A DNA stretch of 64,000 bases from Kitasatospora sp. GP82 (GCF_029892105.1 NZ_JARZAJ010000017.1:1-64000), one strand, 5' to 3'; positions 40,335-49,370 are shown, counted from the first letter of the stretch. Notes: a model not told the origin generated them from the letters alone. Translations and numbers: made by a program.

Positions 40335-40477
40335 CTTGCTCGTTTCTCCCTGTCCATGCCGCCGCCCACCGGCCCGGTCCGGCTTGTGGCGGGACAGGGA
40401 CGGGAGGCGCGGCGGCCCTGAGGTCCTCTGTGGGCTCGCGGCTGGTGCCGCTTCGACCGGGGTGTCGCCCGATCGTG

Positions 40478-40894
40478 TTACTTGCTCGCAGGAGCCTCGC
40501 CGTCGGCGCCGCCCTTGTCCGACACGCCCTCGGGGACGTCCTTGTCAAGGCTGAGCGGCTTCGAGTCCGCGGCCTCCTCCTCGACAGCGGACTCGTCGAC
40601 GGGCTCGTCATCGCCGGGACGACCGTTGATGATCGCGTCGTACTCCTGCGGGTCGAGGACGGCGGCGACGGCGCTCTTGGCGAAGTGGGTCACCACACCG
40701 GGCGCGATCTCCAGCTCGACGGTCTCCTCGTTGACCGCCTTCACCAGGGCGTACATACCACCGATGGTGCGGACTCCCGATCCGGGCTCCATCGCCGAGC
40801 GCATCTGCGAGGCCTGGTCCTGCCGCTTCTTGTTCGAGCGGAACAGCATGAACAGCACGGCGAGCATGACGAGGGGAAGAAGGAGGTTAAACAC
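40478..40894 (-). CDS. yajC: Preprotein translocase accessory protein YajC
   Basis: 138 residues. One N-terminal membrane helix (FNLLLPLVMLAVLFMLFRSN) precedes the conserved cytoplasmic region SAMEPGSGVRTIGGMYALVK, which is typical of YajC. The acidic C-terminal tail is lineage-specific. The start is GTG at 40,894, with AGGAGG present in the surrounding sequence only on the opposite strand. It belongs to the SecD-SecF-YajC complex and sits in the standard ruvB - yajC - secD - secF order. Confidence 0.9.
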   Translation of the reverse strand: MFNLLLPLVMLAVLFMLFRSNKKRQDQASQMRSAMEPGSGVRTIGGMYALVKAVNEETVELEIAPGVVTHFAKSAVAAVLDPQEYDAIINGRPGDDEPVDESAVEEEAADSKPLSLDKDVPEGVSDKGGADGEAPASK

Positions 40895-41079
40895 AGCAGC
40901 CAGAGTCCTTTACGGGCCGCCCGCCTGGGCGGCCAGTGGTGGTCGTCGGCCCATCAGGTGAGAGGGGCGGTCCGGCGGAGTCTAGGCGACCCGCTCTGAT
41001 CGGACAACGCCAAGCATCGCATCCTGCCGCCAAAAGTGGCGACCCTCCGACCGGCCTGTCTTCTCCTGCGTCGCTCGCG

Positions 41080-42177
41080 TCATCCCGCGTCGCTCGCGCC
41101 TTTGAACAGTTCGGGCTGGGCCGGCACCGCGCCGCGCGGCGGCGTCTGCGGCGGGGTGAGCCCGAGGTGCGCCCAGGCGGCGGCGGTGGCGATCCGGCCG
41201 CGCGGTGTCCTGGCCAGCAGGCCCTCGCGGACCAGGAAGGGCTCGGCGACCTCCTCGACCGTCTCGGCCTCCTCCCCCACGGCGACCGCCAGGGTGGACA
41301 GGCCGACCGGGCCGCCGCCGAACAGGCGCAGCAGCGCGTCCAGCACCGCGCGGTCGAGGCGGTCGAGCCCGCGCGCGTCGACCTCGTACACCTGCAGGGC
41401 CTGGGCGGCGATCTCCTGGGTGACCTGGCCGTCGTGCTTGACCTGGGCGTAGTCGCGGACCCGGCGCAGCAGCCGGTTGGCGATCCGGGGGGTGCCCCGG
41501 GAGCGCCCGGCGATCTCGGCGGCACCGGCCGGGTCGATCTCCACGTCCAGCAGGGCGGCCGAGCGGTGCACCACGCGCTGGAGCTCGGCCGGGGCGTAGA
41601 ACTCCATATGGCCGGTGAAGCCGAAGCGGTCGCGCAGCGGCGGGGGCAGCAGACCGGCCCGGGTGGTGGCGCCGACCAGGGTGAAGGGGGGCAGCTCCAG
41701 TGGGATGGCGGTGGCGCCGGGCCCCTTGCCGACGATGACGTCGACCCGGAAGTCCTCCATCGCCATGTAGAGCATCTCCTCGGCGGGCCGGGACATCCGG
41801 TGGATCTCGTCGAGGAAGAGCACCTCGCCCTCGGTGAGTGAGGAGAGGATGGCCGCCAGGTCGCCCGCGTGCTGGATGGCCGGGCCCGAGGTGATCCGGA
41901 TCGGGGCGTTCAGCTCGGCTGCGATGATCATGGACAGGGTGGTCTTGCCGAGCCCGGGCGGGCCGCTGAGCAGCACGTGGTCGGGCGCGGCGCCGCGCTT
42001 GCGAGCGGCCTGGAGGACCAGGGAGAGCTGCTCGCGGACCCGCTCCTGACCGATGAACTCGTCCAGCTGCTTGGGGCGCAGCGCCGCCTCGACCGCCTGG
42101 TCCTCACCGTCGGCGGCCGCCGCCAGCACCCGATCAGCCGGTAGGCGGTCGGCGGGGTCGGAGTCGTACGGGCTCAT
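41080..42177 (-). CDS. ruvB: Holliday junction branch migration DNA helicase RuvB
   Basis: 365 residues, AAA+ motor of branch migration. Walker A is LLSGPPGLGKTTLSMIIAAE near residue 65, Walker B is VLFLDEIHRMSRPAEEMLY, sensor 1 is TLVGATTRAGLLPPPLRDRF with the arginine finger, and the C-terminal DNA-binding winged helix is present. The ATG at 42,177 is chosen because CAGGAG lies nine bases upstream. An ATG eight codons earlier (42,201) is possible. It follows ruvA after 33 bases. A 12-bp direct repeat (GCGTCGCTCGCG) straddles the end of the gene. Confidence 0.96.
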   Translation of the reverse strand: MSPYDSDPADRLPADRVLAAAADGEDQAVEAALRPKQLDEFIGQERVREQLSLVLQAARKRGAAPDHVLLSGPPGLGKTTLSMIIAAELNAPIRITSGPAIQHAGDLAAILSSLTEGEVLFLDEIHRMSRPAEEMLYMAMEDFRVDVIVGKGPGATAIPLELPPFTLVGATTRAGLLPPPLRDRFGFTGHMEFYAPAELQRVVHRSAALLDVEIDPAGAAEIAGRSRGTPRIANRLLRRVRDYAQVKHDGQVTQEIAAQALQVYEVDARGLDRLDRAVLDALLRLFGGGPVGLSTLAVAVGEEAETVEEVAEPFLVREGLLARTPRGRIATAAAWAHLGLTPPQTPPRGAVPAQPELFKGASDAG

Positions 42178-42210
42178 CGCGGCGGGCTCCTGATGCTTCA
42201 TCGAGTGCGG

Positions 42211-42822
42211 TTATCGAGTGCGGTTGAGGGTGCGCAGAGCGGCCTTGAGCAGGGCGCCGATGTCGGTGGCTCCCTGCGCCTCGGCCTCGGGGGTGACGGC
42301 GACGACCGCGTCGTCCGCCTCGCGCGGGGCGTAGCCGAGGCCGACCAGAGCGGCGTGCAGCTGCTCGCTCCACGGCGCGGGCCCGGCGGCGAGCGGCTTC
42401 TGGGCGGGGACGCTGCCGTGCGGGGCGCCGAGCTTGTCCTTGTACTCCAGCAGCAGCTTGGCGGCCTTGGCCTTGCCGATGCCGGGCACCGCGATCAGCG
42501 CCTTCTCGTCTCCCCCGGCGACAGCGAGACGCAGCGCGTCGGGACTGTGCACCCCGAGCATCGCCTGGGCCAGGCGCGGCCCGACACCGGGGGCGGCCTG
42601 CAGGATCTCGAAGGTGGCCCGCTCGTCGTCGTCCGCGAAGCCGTACAGGGTGAGGGAGTCCTCCCTGACGACCAGTGAGGTGGCGAGTCTGGCGTGCTCG
42701 CCGAGCCGCAGCCGGGCCAGGGTGGCGGGGGTGCACTGGACGGCCATCCCGACGCCGCCGACCTCGACCACGGCGGTGCCGTGGGCGAGGGCGGCGACCG
42801 GGCCCTGGACGAAGGCGATCAT
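42211..42822 (-). CDS. ruvA: Holliday junction branch migration protein RuvA
   Basis: 203 residues, tetrameric junction-binding subunit. The N-terminal OB domain has VVEVGGVGMAVQCTPATL. The tandem helix-hairpin-helix motifs are FEILQAAPGVGPRLAQAML and LIAVPGIGKAKAAKLLLEYK at residues 75-130. The C-terminal domain that touches RuvB ends GATDIGALLKAALRTL. The ATG overlaps the ruvC stop by four bases (ATGA). Confidence 0.96.
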   Translation of the reverse strand: MIAFVQGPVAALAHGTAVVEVGGVGMAVQCTPATLARLRLGEHARLATSLVVREDSLTLYGFADDDERATFEILQAAPGVGPRLAQAMLGVHSPDALRLAVAGGDEKALIAVPGIGKAKAAKLLLEYKDKLGAPHGSVPAQKPLAAGPAPWSEQLHAALVGLGYAPREADDAVVAVTPEAEAQGATDIGALLKAALRTLNRTR

Positions 42823-43415
42823 CGACGGCTCTCCTGGTTGACGGTCGGGGCCGGGCTGACAGTCGGGACCGGCCGGGCGGCCGGGGCCTGACGGGCAGCC
42901 GGACGGGGGCTGCGGGCGAGCGCTGCGGCGATCCGGTCCTGGGCGCCGCCGCGCCAGATGTGGCAGATGGCCAGGGCCAGCGCGTCGGCCGCGTCGGCGG
43001 GTTTGGGCGGGGCGTCCAGCCGCAGCAGACGGGTGACCATGGTGGTGACCTGGGCCTTGTCGGCCCGCCCAGAGCCGGTGACGGCGGCCTTGACCTCGCT
43101 GGGGGTGTGCAGGGTGACGGGGATGCCGCGCCGGGTGGCGCAGAGCATCGCGACCGCGCTGGCCTGGGCGGTGCCCATCACGGTACGGACGTTGTGCTGG
43201 GCGAAGACCCGCTCGACAGCGACCAGTTCGGGCCGGTGCTCGTCCAGCCACTGCTCCAGGCCCTGCTCTATCAGCAGCAGCCGCTGCCCGATCTCCGCCT
43301 CGGCGGGGGTGCGCACCACACCGACCCCGAGCATCCGCAGCGGGCGGCCCGGCGCACCGTCCACCACGCCGACTCCGCACCTGGTCAGCCCAGGGTCCAC
43401 ACCCAGCACCTTCAA
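42819..43415 (-). CDS. ruvC: Crossover junction endodeoxyribonuclease RuvC
   Basis: 198 residues. RNase H-fold resolvase. The first catalytic Asp is in KVLGVDPGLTRCGVGVVDG at the very start, the Glu in ELVAVERVFAQHNVRTVMG near residue 65, and the last acidic residues in KPADAADALALAICHIW near residue 140. The TTG at 43,415 gives a family-typical beginning and has GAGAGG upstream. A Pro/Ala-rich tail of ~40 residues extends beyond the core. First gene of ruvCAB. Confidence 0.95.
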   Translation of the reverse strand: MKVLGVDPGLTRCGVGVVDGAPGRPLRMLGVGVVRTPAEAEIGQRLLLIEQGLEQWLDEHRPELVAVERVFAQHNVRTVMGTAQASAVAMLCATRRGIPVTLHTPSEVKAAVTGSGRADKAQVTTMVTRLLRLDAPPKPADAADALALAICHIWRGGAQDRIAAALARSPRPAARQAPAARPVPTVSPAPTVNQESRR

Positions 43416-43529
43416 CGGAATACCCCGCCTCTCGTCCGACCTGCGAAGGCTACCGGTCGCCTCCGACACGCGGACCTACGACACCGGCCCGGCAGTCCAG
43501 GGGACCACCGGGCCGGAAAGGCAGCCGAC

Positions 43530-44288
43530 TCACTCGGCGTCGAGCTGCGCACCCACCTCGTCGCTGATGTCGAAGTTGGCGAAGACGTTCTGGACGTCGT
43601 CGCTGTCCTCCAGCGCGTCGATCAGCTTGAAGATCTTGCGGGCGCCGTCGACGTCCAGCTCGACCTGCATGCTGGGGAGGAAGTTGGCCTCCGCCGAGTC
43701 GTAGTCGATGCCCGCATCGACCAGCGCGGTGCGGACGGCGACCATCTTGGACGCCTCGGAGACGATCTCGAAGCTGTCGCCGAGGTCGTTGATCTCCTCC
43801 GGGTCCTGGTCCAGGACGACCTCGAAGAGCTTGTCCTCGTCCACGCCGTCGGCCTTGGGGACGATCACGACGCCCTTGCGGTTGAACAGGTACGAGACCG
43901 AACCCGGGTCGGCCATCGAGCCGCCGTTGCGGGTCATCGCCACGCGCACGTCGGAGGCGGCGCGGTTGCGGTTGTCGGTGAGGCACTCGATGAGGACCGC
44001 GACACCGTTCGGGCCGTAGCCCTCGTACATGATCGTCGAGTAGTCGGCCCCGCCGGCCTCGGCGCCCGAACCGCGCTTGACGGCGCGGTTGATGTTGTCG
44101 ATCGGGACCGAGCTCTTCTTCGCCTTCTGGATGGCGTCGTAGAGCGTCGGGTTACCTGCCGGGTCACCGCCACCGGTGCGCGCCGCCACCTCGATGTTCT
44201 TGATCATCTTGGCGAAGAGCTTGCCGCGCTTGGCGTCGATCACGGCCTTCTTGTGCTTGGTGGTAGCCCACTTAGAGTGGCCGGACAT
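43530..44288 (-). CDS. yebC: YebC/PmpR family DNA-binding regulatory/translation factor
   Basis: 252 residues, full length. It begins MSGHSKWATTKHKKAVIDAK and RGKLFAKMIKNIEVAARTGG, the family signature, and continues NPTLYDAIQKAKKSSVPIDN. YebC proteins were described as DNA-binding regulators and more recently as factors that help ribosomes through proline stretches. The ATG start is unambiguous. It lies 115 bases upstream of ruvC and downstream of pdxT, the order usual in actinobacteria. Confidence 0.95.
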   Translation of the reverse strand: MSGHSKWATTKHKKAVIDAKRGKLFAKMIKNIEVAARTGGGDPAGNPTLYDAIQKAKKSSVPIDNINRAVKRGSGAEAGGADYSTIMYEGYGPNGVAVLIECLTDNRNRAASDVRVAMTRNGGSMADPGSVSYLFNRKGVVIVPKADGVDEDKLFEVVLDQDPEEINDLGDSFEIVSEASKMVAVRTALVDAGIDYDSAEANFLPSMQVELDVDGARKIFKLIDALEDSDDVQNVFANFDISDEVGAQLDAE

Positions 44289-44383
44289 CGCCAGCTCCTT
44301 TACGTCGCCAAATGGAAATGAACAGAGGAGATCTTACCGGTGTCCGAACCGACACCTGGCACTCGGTCAGAGCGCGCCGGGCG

Positions 44384-44995
44384 TCAGGCGCTCTCGACCA
44401 TGCGCACGAAGTACTCGTGCACGCGGTGGTCACCGGTCAGCTCGGGGTGGAAGGAGGTGGCGAGCAGGTTGCCCTGGCGGACCGCGACTATCCGGCTCTC
44501 GGGGCCGTCGGCGGCCGGCAGCTCGGCCAGCACCTCGACGCCCGCACCGACCGCCTCGACCCAGGGGGCGCGGATGAACACGCCCTGCACCGGCTCACCG
44601 GCCAGGCCCGCGAAGTCGATCCCGGACTCGAAGGACTCGTTCTGCCGCCCGAAGGCGTTGCGGCGCACGGTCATGTCGATGCCGCCGACGGTCTCCTGGT
44701 CGTCCCGGCCGTCCAGGATCTTGTCCGCGAGCATGATCATTCCCGCGCAGGTGCCGTAGACCGGCATCCCGGCGGCCACCCGCTCGCGCAGCGGGTCCAT
44801 GACGCCGAACAGCAGGGCCAGCTTGGACATGGTGGTGGACTCGCCGCCGGGGATCACCAGCGCGTCCACCTCGGCAAGCTCCTCGGCGCGCCGCACCGGG
44901 CGGGCGATCGCATCGGCGGCTGCCAGCGCCACCAGGTGCTCGCGGACATCGCCCTGGAGCGCGAGGACGCCGATGACGGGGTTGCTGCTGGACAC
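44384..44995 (-). CDS. pdxT: Pyridoxal 5'-phosphate synthase glutaminase subunit PdxT
   Basis: 203 residues, class I glutamine amidotransferase that supplies ammonia to PdxS. It begins NPVIGVLALQGDVREHL. The catalytic triad is visible: Cys in VYGTCAGMIMLADKI near residue 83, and His and Glu in LLATSFHPELTGDHRVHEYF near residue 175. PGGESTTMSKL is the substrate loop. The GTG at 44,995 has GAGGTGG upstream. A double hairpin separates it from pdxS. Confidence 0.95.
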   Translation of the reverse strand: MSSSNPVIGVLALQGDVREHLVALAAADAIARPVRRAEELAEVDALVIPGGESTTMSKLALLFGVMDPLRERVAAGMPVYGTCAGMIMLADKILDGRDDQETVGGIDMTVRRNAFGRQNESFESGIDFAGLAGEPVQGVFIRAPWVEAVGAGVEVLAELPAADGPESRIVAVRQGNLLATSFHPELTGDHRVHEYFVRMVESA

Positions 44996-45050
44996 GGTTG
45001 CCACCTCTTGCTTCGTCTTCACTGAAGTCTGTGCTGCGGATACGCGCGGC

Positions 45051-45105
45051 GGCCCGCCGCGCCCCAACTGCTGCGCGGCGGGCCTGGGGCCTGAAGACAG
45101 GCCCC
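45051..45105 (-). terminator. Two adjacent hairpins between pdxS and pdxT
   Basis: A 12-bp stem (45,051-45,062 with 45,073-45,084) and an 8-bp stem with AAGA loop on the plus strand (45,086-45,093 with 45,098-45,105) occur 17 bases after the pdxS stop. They could act as a partial terminator that makes more PdxS than PdxT. Confidence 0.65.
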
Positions 45106-45121
45106 GAAAGCGCGTACGGGA

Positions 45122-46033
45122 CTACCAGCCGCGGTTGGCGTACCGCTCGGTCTCCGGCAGGGTGTCGCAGTTGATGCCGACCATGGCCTCGCCCAGGTTG
45201 CGGGAGGCGTCCGCGATGATCTTCGGGTCGTCGAAGAAGGTGGTGGCCTTGACGATCGCGGCGGCACGCTTGGCCGGGTCGCCCGACTTGAAGATGCCGG
45301 AGCCGACGAAGACGCCCTCGGCGCCCAGCTGGCGCATCAGCGCGGCGTCGGCCGGGGTGGCCACGCCACCGGCGGAGAACAGCACGACCGGCAGCTTGCC
45401 GAGCTCGGCGACCTCCTTGACCAGCTCGTACGGAGCGCGCAGCTCCTTGGCGGCGGCGTACAGCTCGTTGTTGTCGAAGCCGCGCAGCTTGGCGATCTCG
45501 TTCTTGATCTGGCGCAGGTGGCGGACGGCCTCGACCACGTTGCCGGTGCCGGCCTCACCCTTGGAGCGGATCATGGCCGCGCCCTCGGCGATGCGGCGAA
45601 GGGCCTCGCCCAGGTTGGTGGCACCACAGACGAAGGGGGTGGTGAAGGCCCACTTGTCGGAGTGGTTGACCTCGTCGGCCGGGGTCAGCACCTCGGACTC
45701 GTCGATGTAGTCGACGCCGAGCGACTGGAGGACCTGGGCCTCGACGAAGTGACCGATCCGGGACTTGGCCATGACCGGGATGGAGACGGCCGCGATGATC
45801 TCCTCGATCATGTTCGGGTCGGACATCCGGGCCACGCCGCCGTCCTTGCGGATGTCGGCGGGCACGCGCTCCAGGGCCATGACGGCGACCGCACCGGCGT
45901 CCTCGGCGATCTTCGCCTGCTCGGCGTTGACCACATCCATGATCACACCGCCCTTGAGCTGCTCGGCCATGCCACGCTTGACGCGGGCGGTGCCGATCTG
46001 CGGCTGGTCTGCGGTGATGGGGGTGGTGGACAC
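45122..46033 (-). CDS. pdxS: Pyridoxal 5'-phosphate synthase lyase subunit PdxS
   Basis: 303 residues, the highly conserved TIM-barrel subunit that builds PLP from ribose 5-phosphate, glyceraldehyde 3-phosphate and ammonia. Signature segments are RVKRGMAEQLKGGVIMDVV, VMALERVPADIRKDGGVARM, and KSRIGHFVEAQVLQSLGVDY with the catalytic Lys. VNHSDKWAFTTPFVCGATNL and LFSAGGVATPADAALMRQLG follow. The GTG at 46,033 gives the usual length. The PLP produced would also serve the aminotransferase of the RiPP cluster. Confidence 0.97.
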   Translation of the reverse strand: MSTTPITADQPQIGTARVKRGMAEQLKGGVIMDVVNAEQAKIAEDAGAVAVMALERVPADIRKDGGVARMSDPNMIEEIIAAVSIPVMAKSRIGHFVEAQVLQSLGVDYIDESEVLTPADEVNHSDKWAFTTPFVCGATNLGEALRRIAEGAAMIRSKGEAGTGNVVEAVRHLRQIKNEIAKLRGFDNNELYAAAKELRAPYELVKEVAELGKLPVVLFSAGGVATPADAALMRQLGAEGVFVGSGIFKSGDPAKRAAAIVKATTFFDDPKIIADASRNLGEAMVGINCDTLPETERYANRGW

Positions 46034-46155
46034 GTGAGACCTCACTCGAAGATGTACCAGTGCTATCGCCCTATCGTAGGCCCGAACGGCCCCCTGCCCA
46101 TGCGCCACCTAGTCCAGCCCGAATGCTGAGATACGACAAACAGGCTGTAACGCCG

Positions 46156-46701
46156 TCACGCGGGAGCGCCCTGCGGCGTGAGCGCCACGGGGGGCTCGTC
46201 GTCCATCTCGAAGGCCAGCGGAAACGGCGCCCGCCCGGCCAGCCGGAAATAGCGCACCAGCCGGTGCTCACGCACCGCGCGCGCCGCCCGGACGGCGTCG
46301 TTGTGGAACCGCCGTGCCATCGGCACCCGGCGCACCGCCGCCGTGAGGTCTCTCACAGCCTCCTCGCCGCCCGGCGCCGCCAGCAGCGCCGCCACCTGCT
46401 CCGGCTCGGCGAAGACCGCGCGCAGGGCCAGGCTCAGCTCGCTCTCCGCCACCTCCCGGTGCTCGTCCTCGGCCTGCCGGGCGGCGTGCGAGGCCTCGTA
46501 CAGCAGGATCGAGGCAGCGGGGTCGAGCAGCGAGGAGGTCGCCAGCTCCAGCGCGACCGAGGCCCGCCGGACGAGCTGCGCGTCCAGCGAGGCCCGCGCC
46601 GTGTCGATCCGGGCGTGCAGACGGTCGAGCCGGCCCGCCGTCCAGCTCAGGTACACGGCGAACAGCACGACCGCGGCGGCGGCCCAGATCCAGGTAGTCA
46701 C
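46156..46701 (-). CDS. LemA-like membrane protein (weak similarity)
   Basis: 181 residues. One N-terminal helix (WIWAAAAVVLFAVYLSWTAG) is followed by a helical region. I read the pattern RLHARIDTARASLDAQLVRR, then the E-rich middle, then FHNDAVRAARAVREHRLVRY and FRLAGRAPFPLAFEMDD, as a diverged LemA fold: LemA proteins have 'N.V..A...ID.QL.RR' and 'YN..V..YN......P......G' at the same places. This is by-eye similarity only. It ends 119 bases from pdxS and follows the tautomerase-like gene after 11 bases. Confidence 0.6.
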   Translation of the reverse strand: MTTWIWAAAAVVLFAVYLSWTAGRLDRLHARIDTARASLDAQLVRRASVALELATSSLLDPAASILLYEASHAARQAEDEHREVAESELSLALRAVFAEPEQVAALLAAPGGEEAVRDLTAAVRRVPMARRFHNDAVRAARAVREHRLVRYFRLAGRAPFPLAFEMDDEPPVALTPQGAPA

Positions 46702-46712
46702 GGACCAGAACG

Positions 46713-47066
46713 CTACAGGGACGTCTTCCGGTAGAAGTCGCGGTCCATCTCCACCACGTTGACGGCCAGATGCGCACGCACCCCCGGCCCGGGCCTGGCG
46801 GAACGCTCCAGCAGTGTCAGGACCTCCTCGGCCAGCCGCTTCTTCACCTCCGGGCTGCGGCCGGAGAGGATCTTGATCTCCAGGTAGACCGTGGCGGCCC
46901 TCGGGCCGCCGAGCCCGACGAAGAACTCCTCGGCCCGACGGAAGACGGTCTTGCAGTCGTCCACCGGCGAGTCGATCAGCTTGGCGACCCGCGAGTGCAG
47001 GTTGCGGACGAACTCGGCCGGGTCGAGAAGCACCCCGTCCGAGTAGTCGACGGAAATCTGTGGCAT
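46713..47066 (-). CDS. Tautomerase-superfamily protein (CHMI-like)
   Basis: 117 residues, matching the 5-carboxymethyl-2-hydroxymuconate isomerase-like group. The start MPQISVDYSDGVLLDPAEFV leaves Pro at position 1 of the mature protein, the catalytic base of the superfamily. Later segments are RRAEEFFVGLGGPRAATVYL and ILSGRSPEVKKRLAEEVLTL. The family usually forms trimers. Its substrate here is unknown, and no aromatic degradation genes are nearby. The ATG is at 47,066. Confidence 0.75.
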   Translation of the reverse strand: MPQISVDYSDGVLLDPAEFVRNLHSRVAKLIDSPVDDCKTVFRRAEEFFVGLGGPRAATVYLEIKILSGRSPEVKKRLAEEVLTLLERSARPGPGVRAHLAVNVVEMDRDFYRKTSL

Positions 47067-47192
47067 GGAACCCCCCAGGACAGGTGGCAGGTGACAGGTC
47101 GTCAGGACCACCACCCTAGGACTGCGCGCGGCCGGACGGCCACGAGGGGCGCGGCGGAACCCGGCCAGCCGGGCACCGCCCAGCGGCGCGCG

Positions 47193-47231
47193 CCCGATCG
47201 CGGAAGGGGATCAGTCCCTCCGGCGATCGGG
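47193..47231 (-). terminator. pimA operon terminator
   Basis: A 9-bp stem (CCCGATCGC with GCGATCGGG) with additional pairing inside the 21-base loop lies 9 bases after the pimA stop. Confidence 0.65.
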
Positions 47232-47239
47232 GGTGGGCC

Positions 47240-48421
47240 TCAGTCCCGGCCCAGCCGGAGGCGTTCGCGCCAGGTGCCCCGCTCGTCCTCGGCAACCGGC
47301 GGCATGCCGTCGGTGACCGTCTCGTACACCGAGAGGATGTCCGCTCCGACGGTCTCCCAGTCGAAGCGCCGCACATGCCGGGACGCCGCCTTGCGCAGCT
47401 CCGCCAGCCGGCCCGGGTCGGCCAGCAGACGCAGCGCCGTGTCGGCCAGCGCCGCCGAGTCCTCGACCGGAAAGAGCTCGCCGGCGTCTCCCCCGTCCAG
47501 CACCTGCCGGAACGCGTCCAGGTCGCTGGCCAGCACCGGGGCACCGGCCGACATCGCCTCGACCAGGATGATGCCGAAGCTCTCGCCACCGGTGTTCGGC
47601 GCCACGTACAGGTCCACGCTGCGCAGCAGTCGGGCCTTCTCCCGGTCGCTGACCATGCCGAGGAACTCGACCTGCCGCCGCGCCTCGGCCGGCAGGCCGG
47701 CGACCGCCTCCTCCTCGTCGCCCTTGCCCGCCACCAGCAGCCGGACGCCCGGACGCCCGGCGAGAATCTTGGGCAGGGCAGCGAGCAGCGTCGGCAGGCC
47801 CTTGCGCGGCTCGTTGATCCGGCCGATGAAGCCGATCGTGCCGGGCTCGCCCTCGCTCGCCCCGCCCTGCCAGCGCGGGTCGGGCTCGGCGTCGGCGAAG
47901 AACCGCACGTCCACACCGTTGGGGATCACCACGGCGTCACCGCCCAGGTGCTCGACCAGGGTGCGGCGGGCGTACTCGCTGACCGCGATCCGGGCGCTCA
48001 TCTTCTCCAGCCCCGGCTGGAGGATCGGCGAGGCCGCGATCATGGCGCGCGAGCGCGGGTTGGAGGTGTGGAAGGTGCCCACCATCGGGCCCGAGGCGGA
48101 CCAGGCGGCGAGCATCGACAGGCTCGGCGAGGCCGGCTCGTGGACGTGCAGGATGTCGAAGCGGCCCTCGTTCAGCCAGCGCCGCACCCGGGCGGCGGAG
48201 AGGATGCCGAAGCTGAGCCGGGCCACCGAGCCGTTGTAGGGCACCGCGACGGCCCGGCCGGCCGAGACCACGTACGGCGGCAGGGCCGACTCGTCCTCCG
48301 CCGGGGCGAGCACCGAGACCTCGTGACCCAGGCCGATCAGGTGCTCGGCCAGGTCGCGGATGTGGAACTGCACCCCGCCGGGAACGTCCCAGTCGTACGG
48401 GCAGACGATTCCGATCTTCAT
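47240..48421 (-). CDS. pimA: Phosphatidylinositol mannosyltransferase PimA
   Basis: 393 residues, GT4-family glycosyltransferase (GT-B fold) that adds the first mannose to phosphatidylinositol on the inner membrane face. The start KIGIVCPYDWDVPGGVQFHI is typical of PimA. Central motifs are NGVDVRFFADA and GFIGRINEPRKGLPTLLAAL. The nucleotide-sugar site is APNTGGESFGIILVEAMSAG with the E-x7-E motif near residue 300. It lies 10 bases after the acyltransferase gene in the standard pgsA - acyltransferase - pimA order. Confidence 0.93.
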   Translation of the reverse strand: MKIGIVCPYDWDVPGGVQFHIRDLAEHLIGLGHEVSVLAPAEDESALPPYVVSAGRAVAVPYNGSVARLSFGILSAARVRRWLNEGRFDILHVHEPASPSLSMLAAWSASGPMVGTFHTSNPRSRAMIAASPILQPGLEKMSARIAVSEYARRTLVEHLGGDAVVIPNGVDVRFFADAEPDPRWQGGASEGEPGTIGFIGRINEPRKGLPTLLAALPKILAGRPGVRLLVAGKGDEEEAVAGLPAEARRQVEFLGMVSDREKARLLRSVDLYVAPNTGGESFGIILVEAMSAGAPVLASDLDAFRQVLDGGDAGELFPVEDSAALADTALRLLADPGRLAELRKAASRHVRRFDWETVGADILSVYETVTDGMPPVAEDERGTWRERLRLGRD

Positions 48422-48431
48422 CCCGGCCCCC

Positions 48432-49370
48432 TCAGGCATCGTGGCGCCGAGCGAGGTCGGACAGCCAGAACTTCTGCAGCATGTGCCAGTCCTCGGCGTG
48501 CTCACGGATGCCGTCCGCCCAGACGTCGGCCATCGCCTGCGTCATGGCGACGGCCTTGGCGTTGTGGTCGCCCTCCTCGGGCACCGGCACCTCTGGGTGC
48601 ACCACCACCCGCAGCGAGGGGCCGTCGTACCAGAGGGTCGCCGGGTGCAGCGCCGCGCCGGTGCGCAGCGCGAGCGCGGCGGGTCCTGCGGGCATCCGGG
48701 TCTGCTCACCGAAGAAGTCCACCGGCAGTCCGGCCTCGGACAGATCGCGGTCGCCCACCAGGCAGACCAGCTTGCCCGCGCGAAGCCGCCGAGCCAGCGT
48801 GCCGACCACCGAGACCTGGCCTCCGGTCAGCGGCAGCACCTCCATGCCCAGGCCCTCGCGGTACGCCACGAAGCGGTCGAAGAGGGACTCCGGCTTGAGC
48901 CGCTCGGCGACCGTGGTGAACGGGTACCCCGTGGAGGCGATCCAGGCACCCGCGAGATCCCAGTTGCCCATGTGCGGCAGCGCTATCACCACACCGCGTC
49001 CGCGGTCGATCTCCCCGGTCACCTGCTCGATGCCCTTGACCTGCATGGTCTCGGCGATCCGGTCGCGGCTCCAGGTCGGCAGCCGGAAGGACTCCATCCA
49101 GTACCGCAGATAGGAGCGCATCCCGGCCCGGGACAGCTCGCGCAGCCGGGCCTCGTCCGCGTCCGGGTGCACCCGGGCCAGGTTGGCCTCCAGCTGCCGG
49201 ACCCGCTTGCCGCGCCGCCGCCAGGCGGTGTCCGCGATCCGGTTGAACAGGCCGCGGGCCACCGGCTCCGGCAGGTACTTCAGAGCCGCCCAGCCCAGCG
49301 CGTACGCACCGTCGGCCGCCCGGTCCTTCAGGCTCGGGGTGCTCGGCGCGGCCGCCGTTTCCGCGTTCAC
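48432..49370 (-). CDS. Phosphatidylinositol mannoside acyltransferase
   Basis: 312 residues, lysophospholipid-acyltransferase/HtrB family. The active-site His-Asp (Asn) motif is ALPHMGNWDLAGAW near residue 135, and the product region is LVCLVGDRDLSEAGLPVDFF with GEQTRMPAGPAALALRTGA. In this gene order the enzyme acylates PIM (PatA role). The GTG start overlaps the pgsA stop by four bases (GTGA). The chosen start excludes a long open region upstream that lies inside pgsA. Confidence 0.9.
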   Translation of the reverse strand: MNAETAAAPSTPSLKDRAADGAYALGWAALKYLPEPVARGLFNRIADTAWRRRGKRVRQLEANLARVHPDADEARLRELSRAGMRSYLRYWMESFRLPTWSRDRIAETMQVKGIEQVTGEIDRGRGVVIALPHMGNWDLAGAWIASTGYPFTTVAERLKPESLFDRFVAYREGLGMEVLPLTGGQVSVVGTLARRLRAGKLVCLVGDRDLSEAGLPVDFFGEQTRMPAGPAALALRTGAALHPATLWYDGPSLRVVVHPEVPVPEEGDHNAKAVAMTQAMADVWADGIREHAEDWHMLQKFWLSDLARRHDA

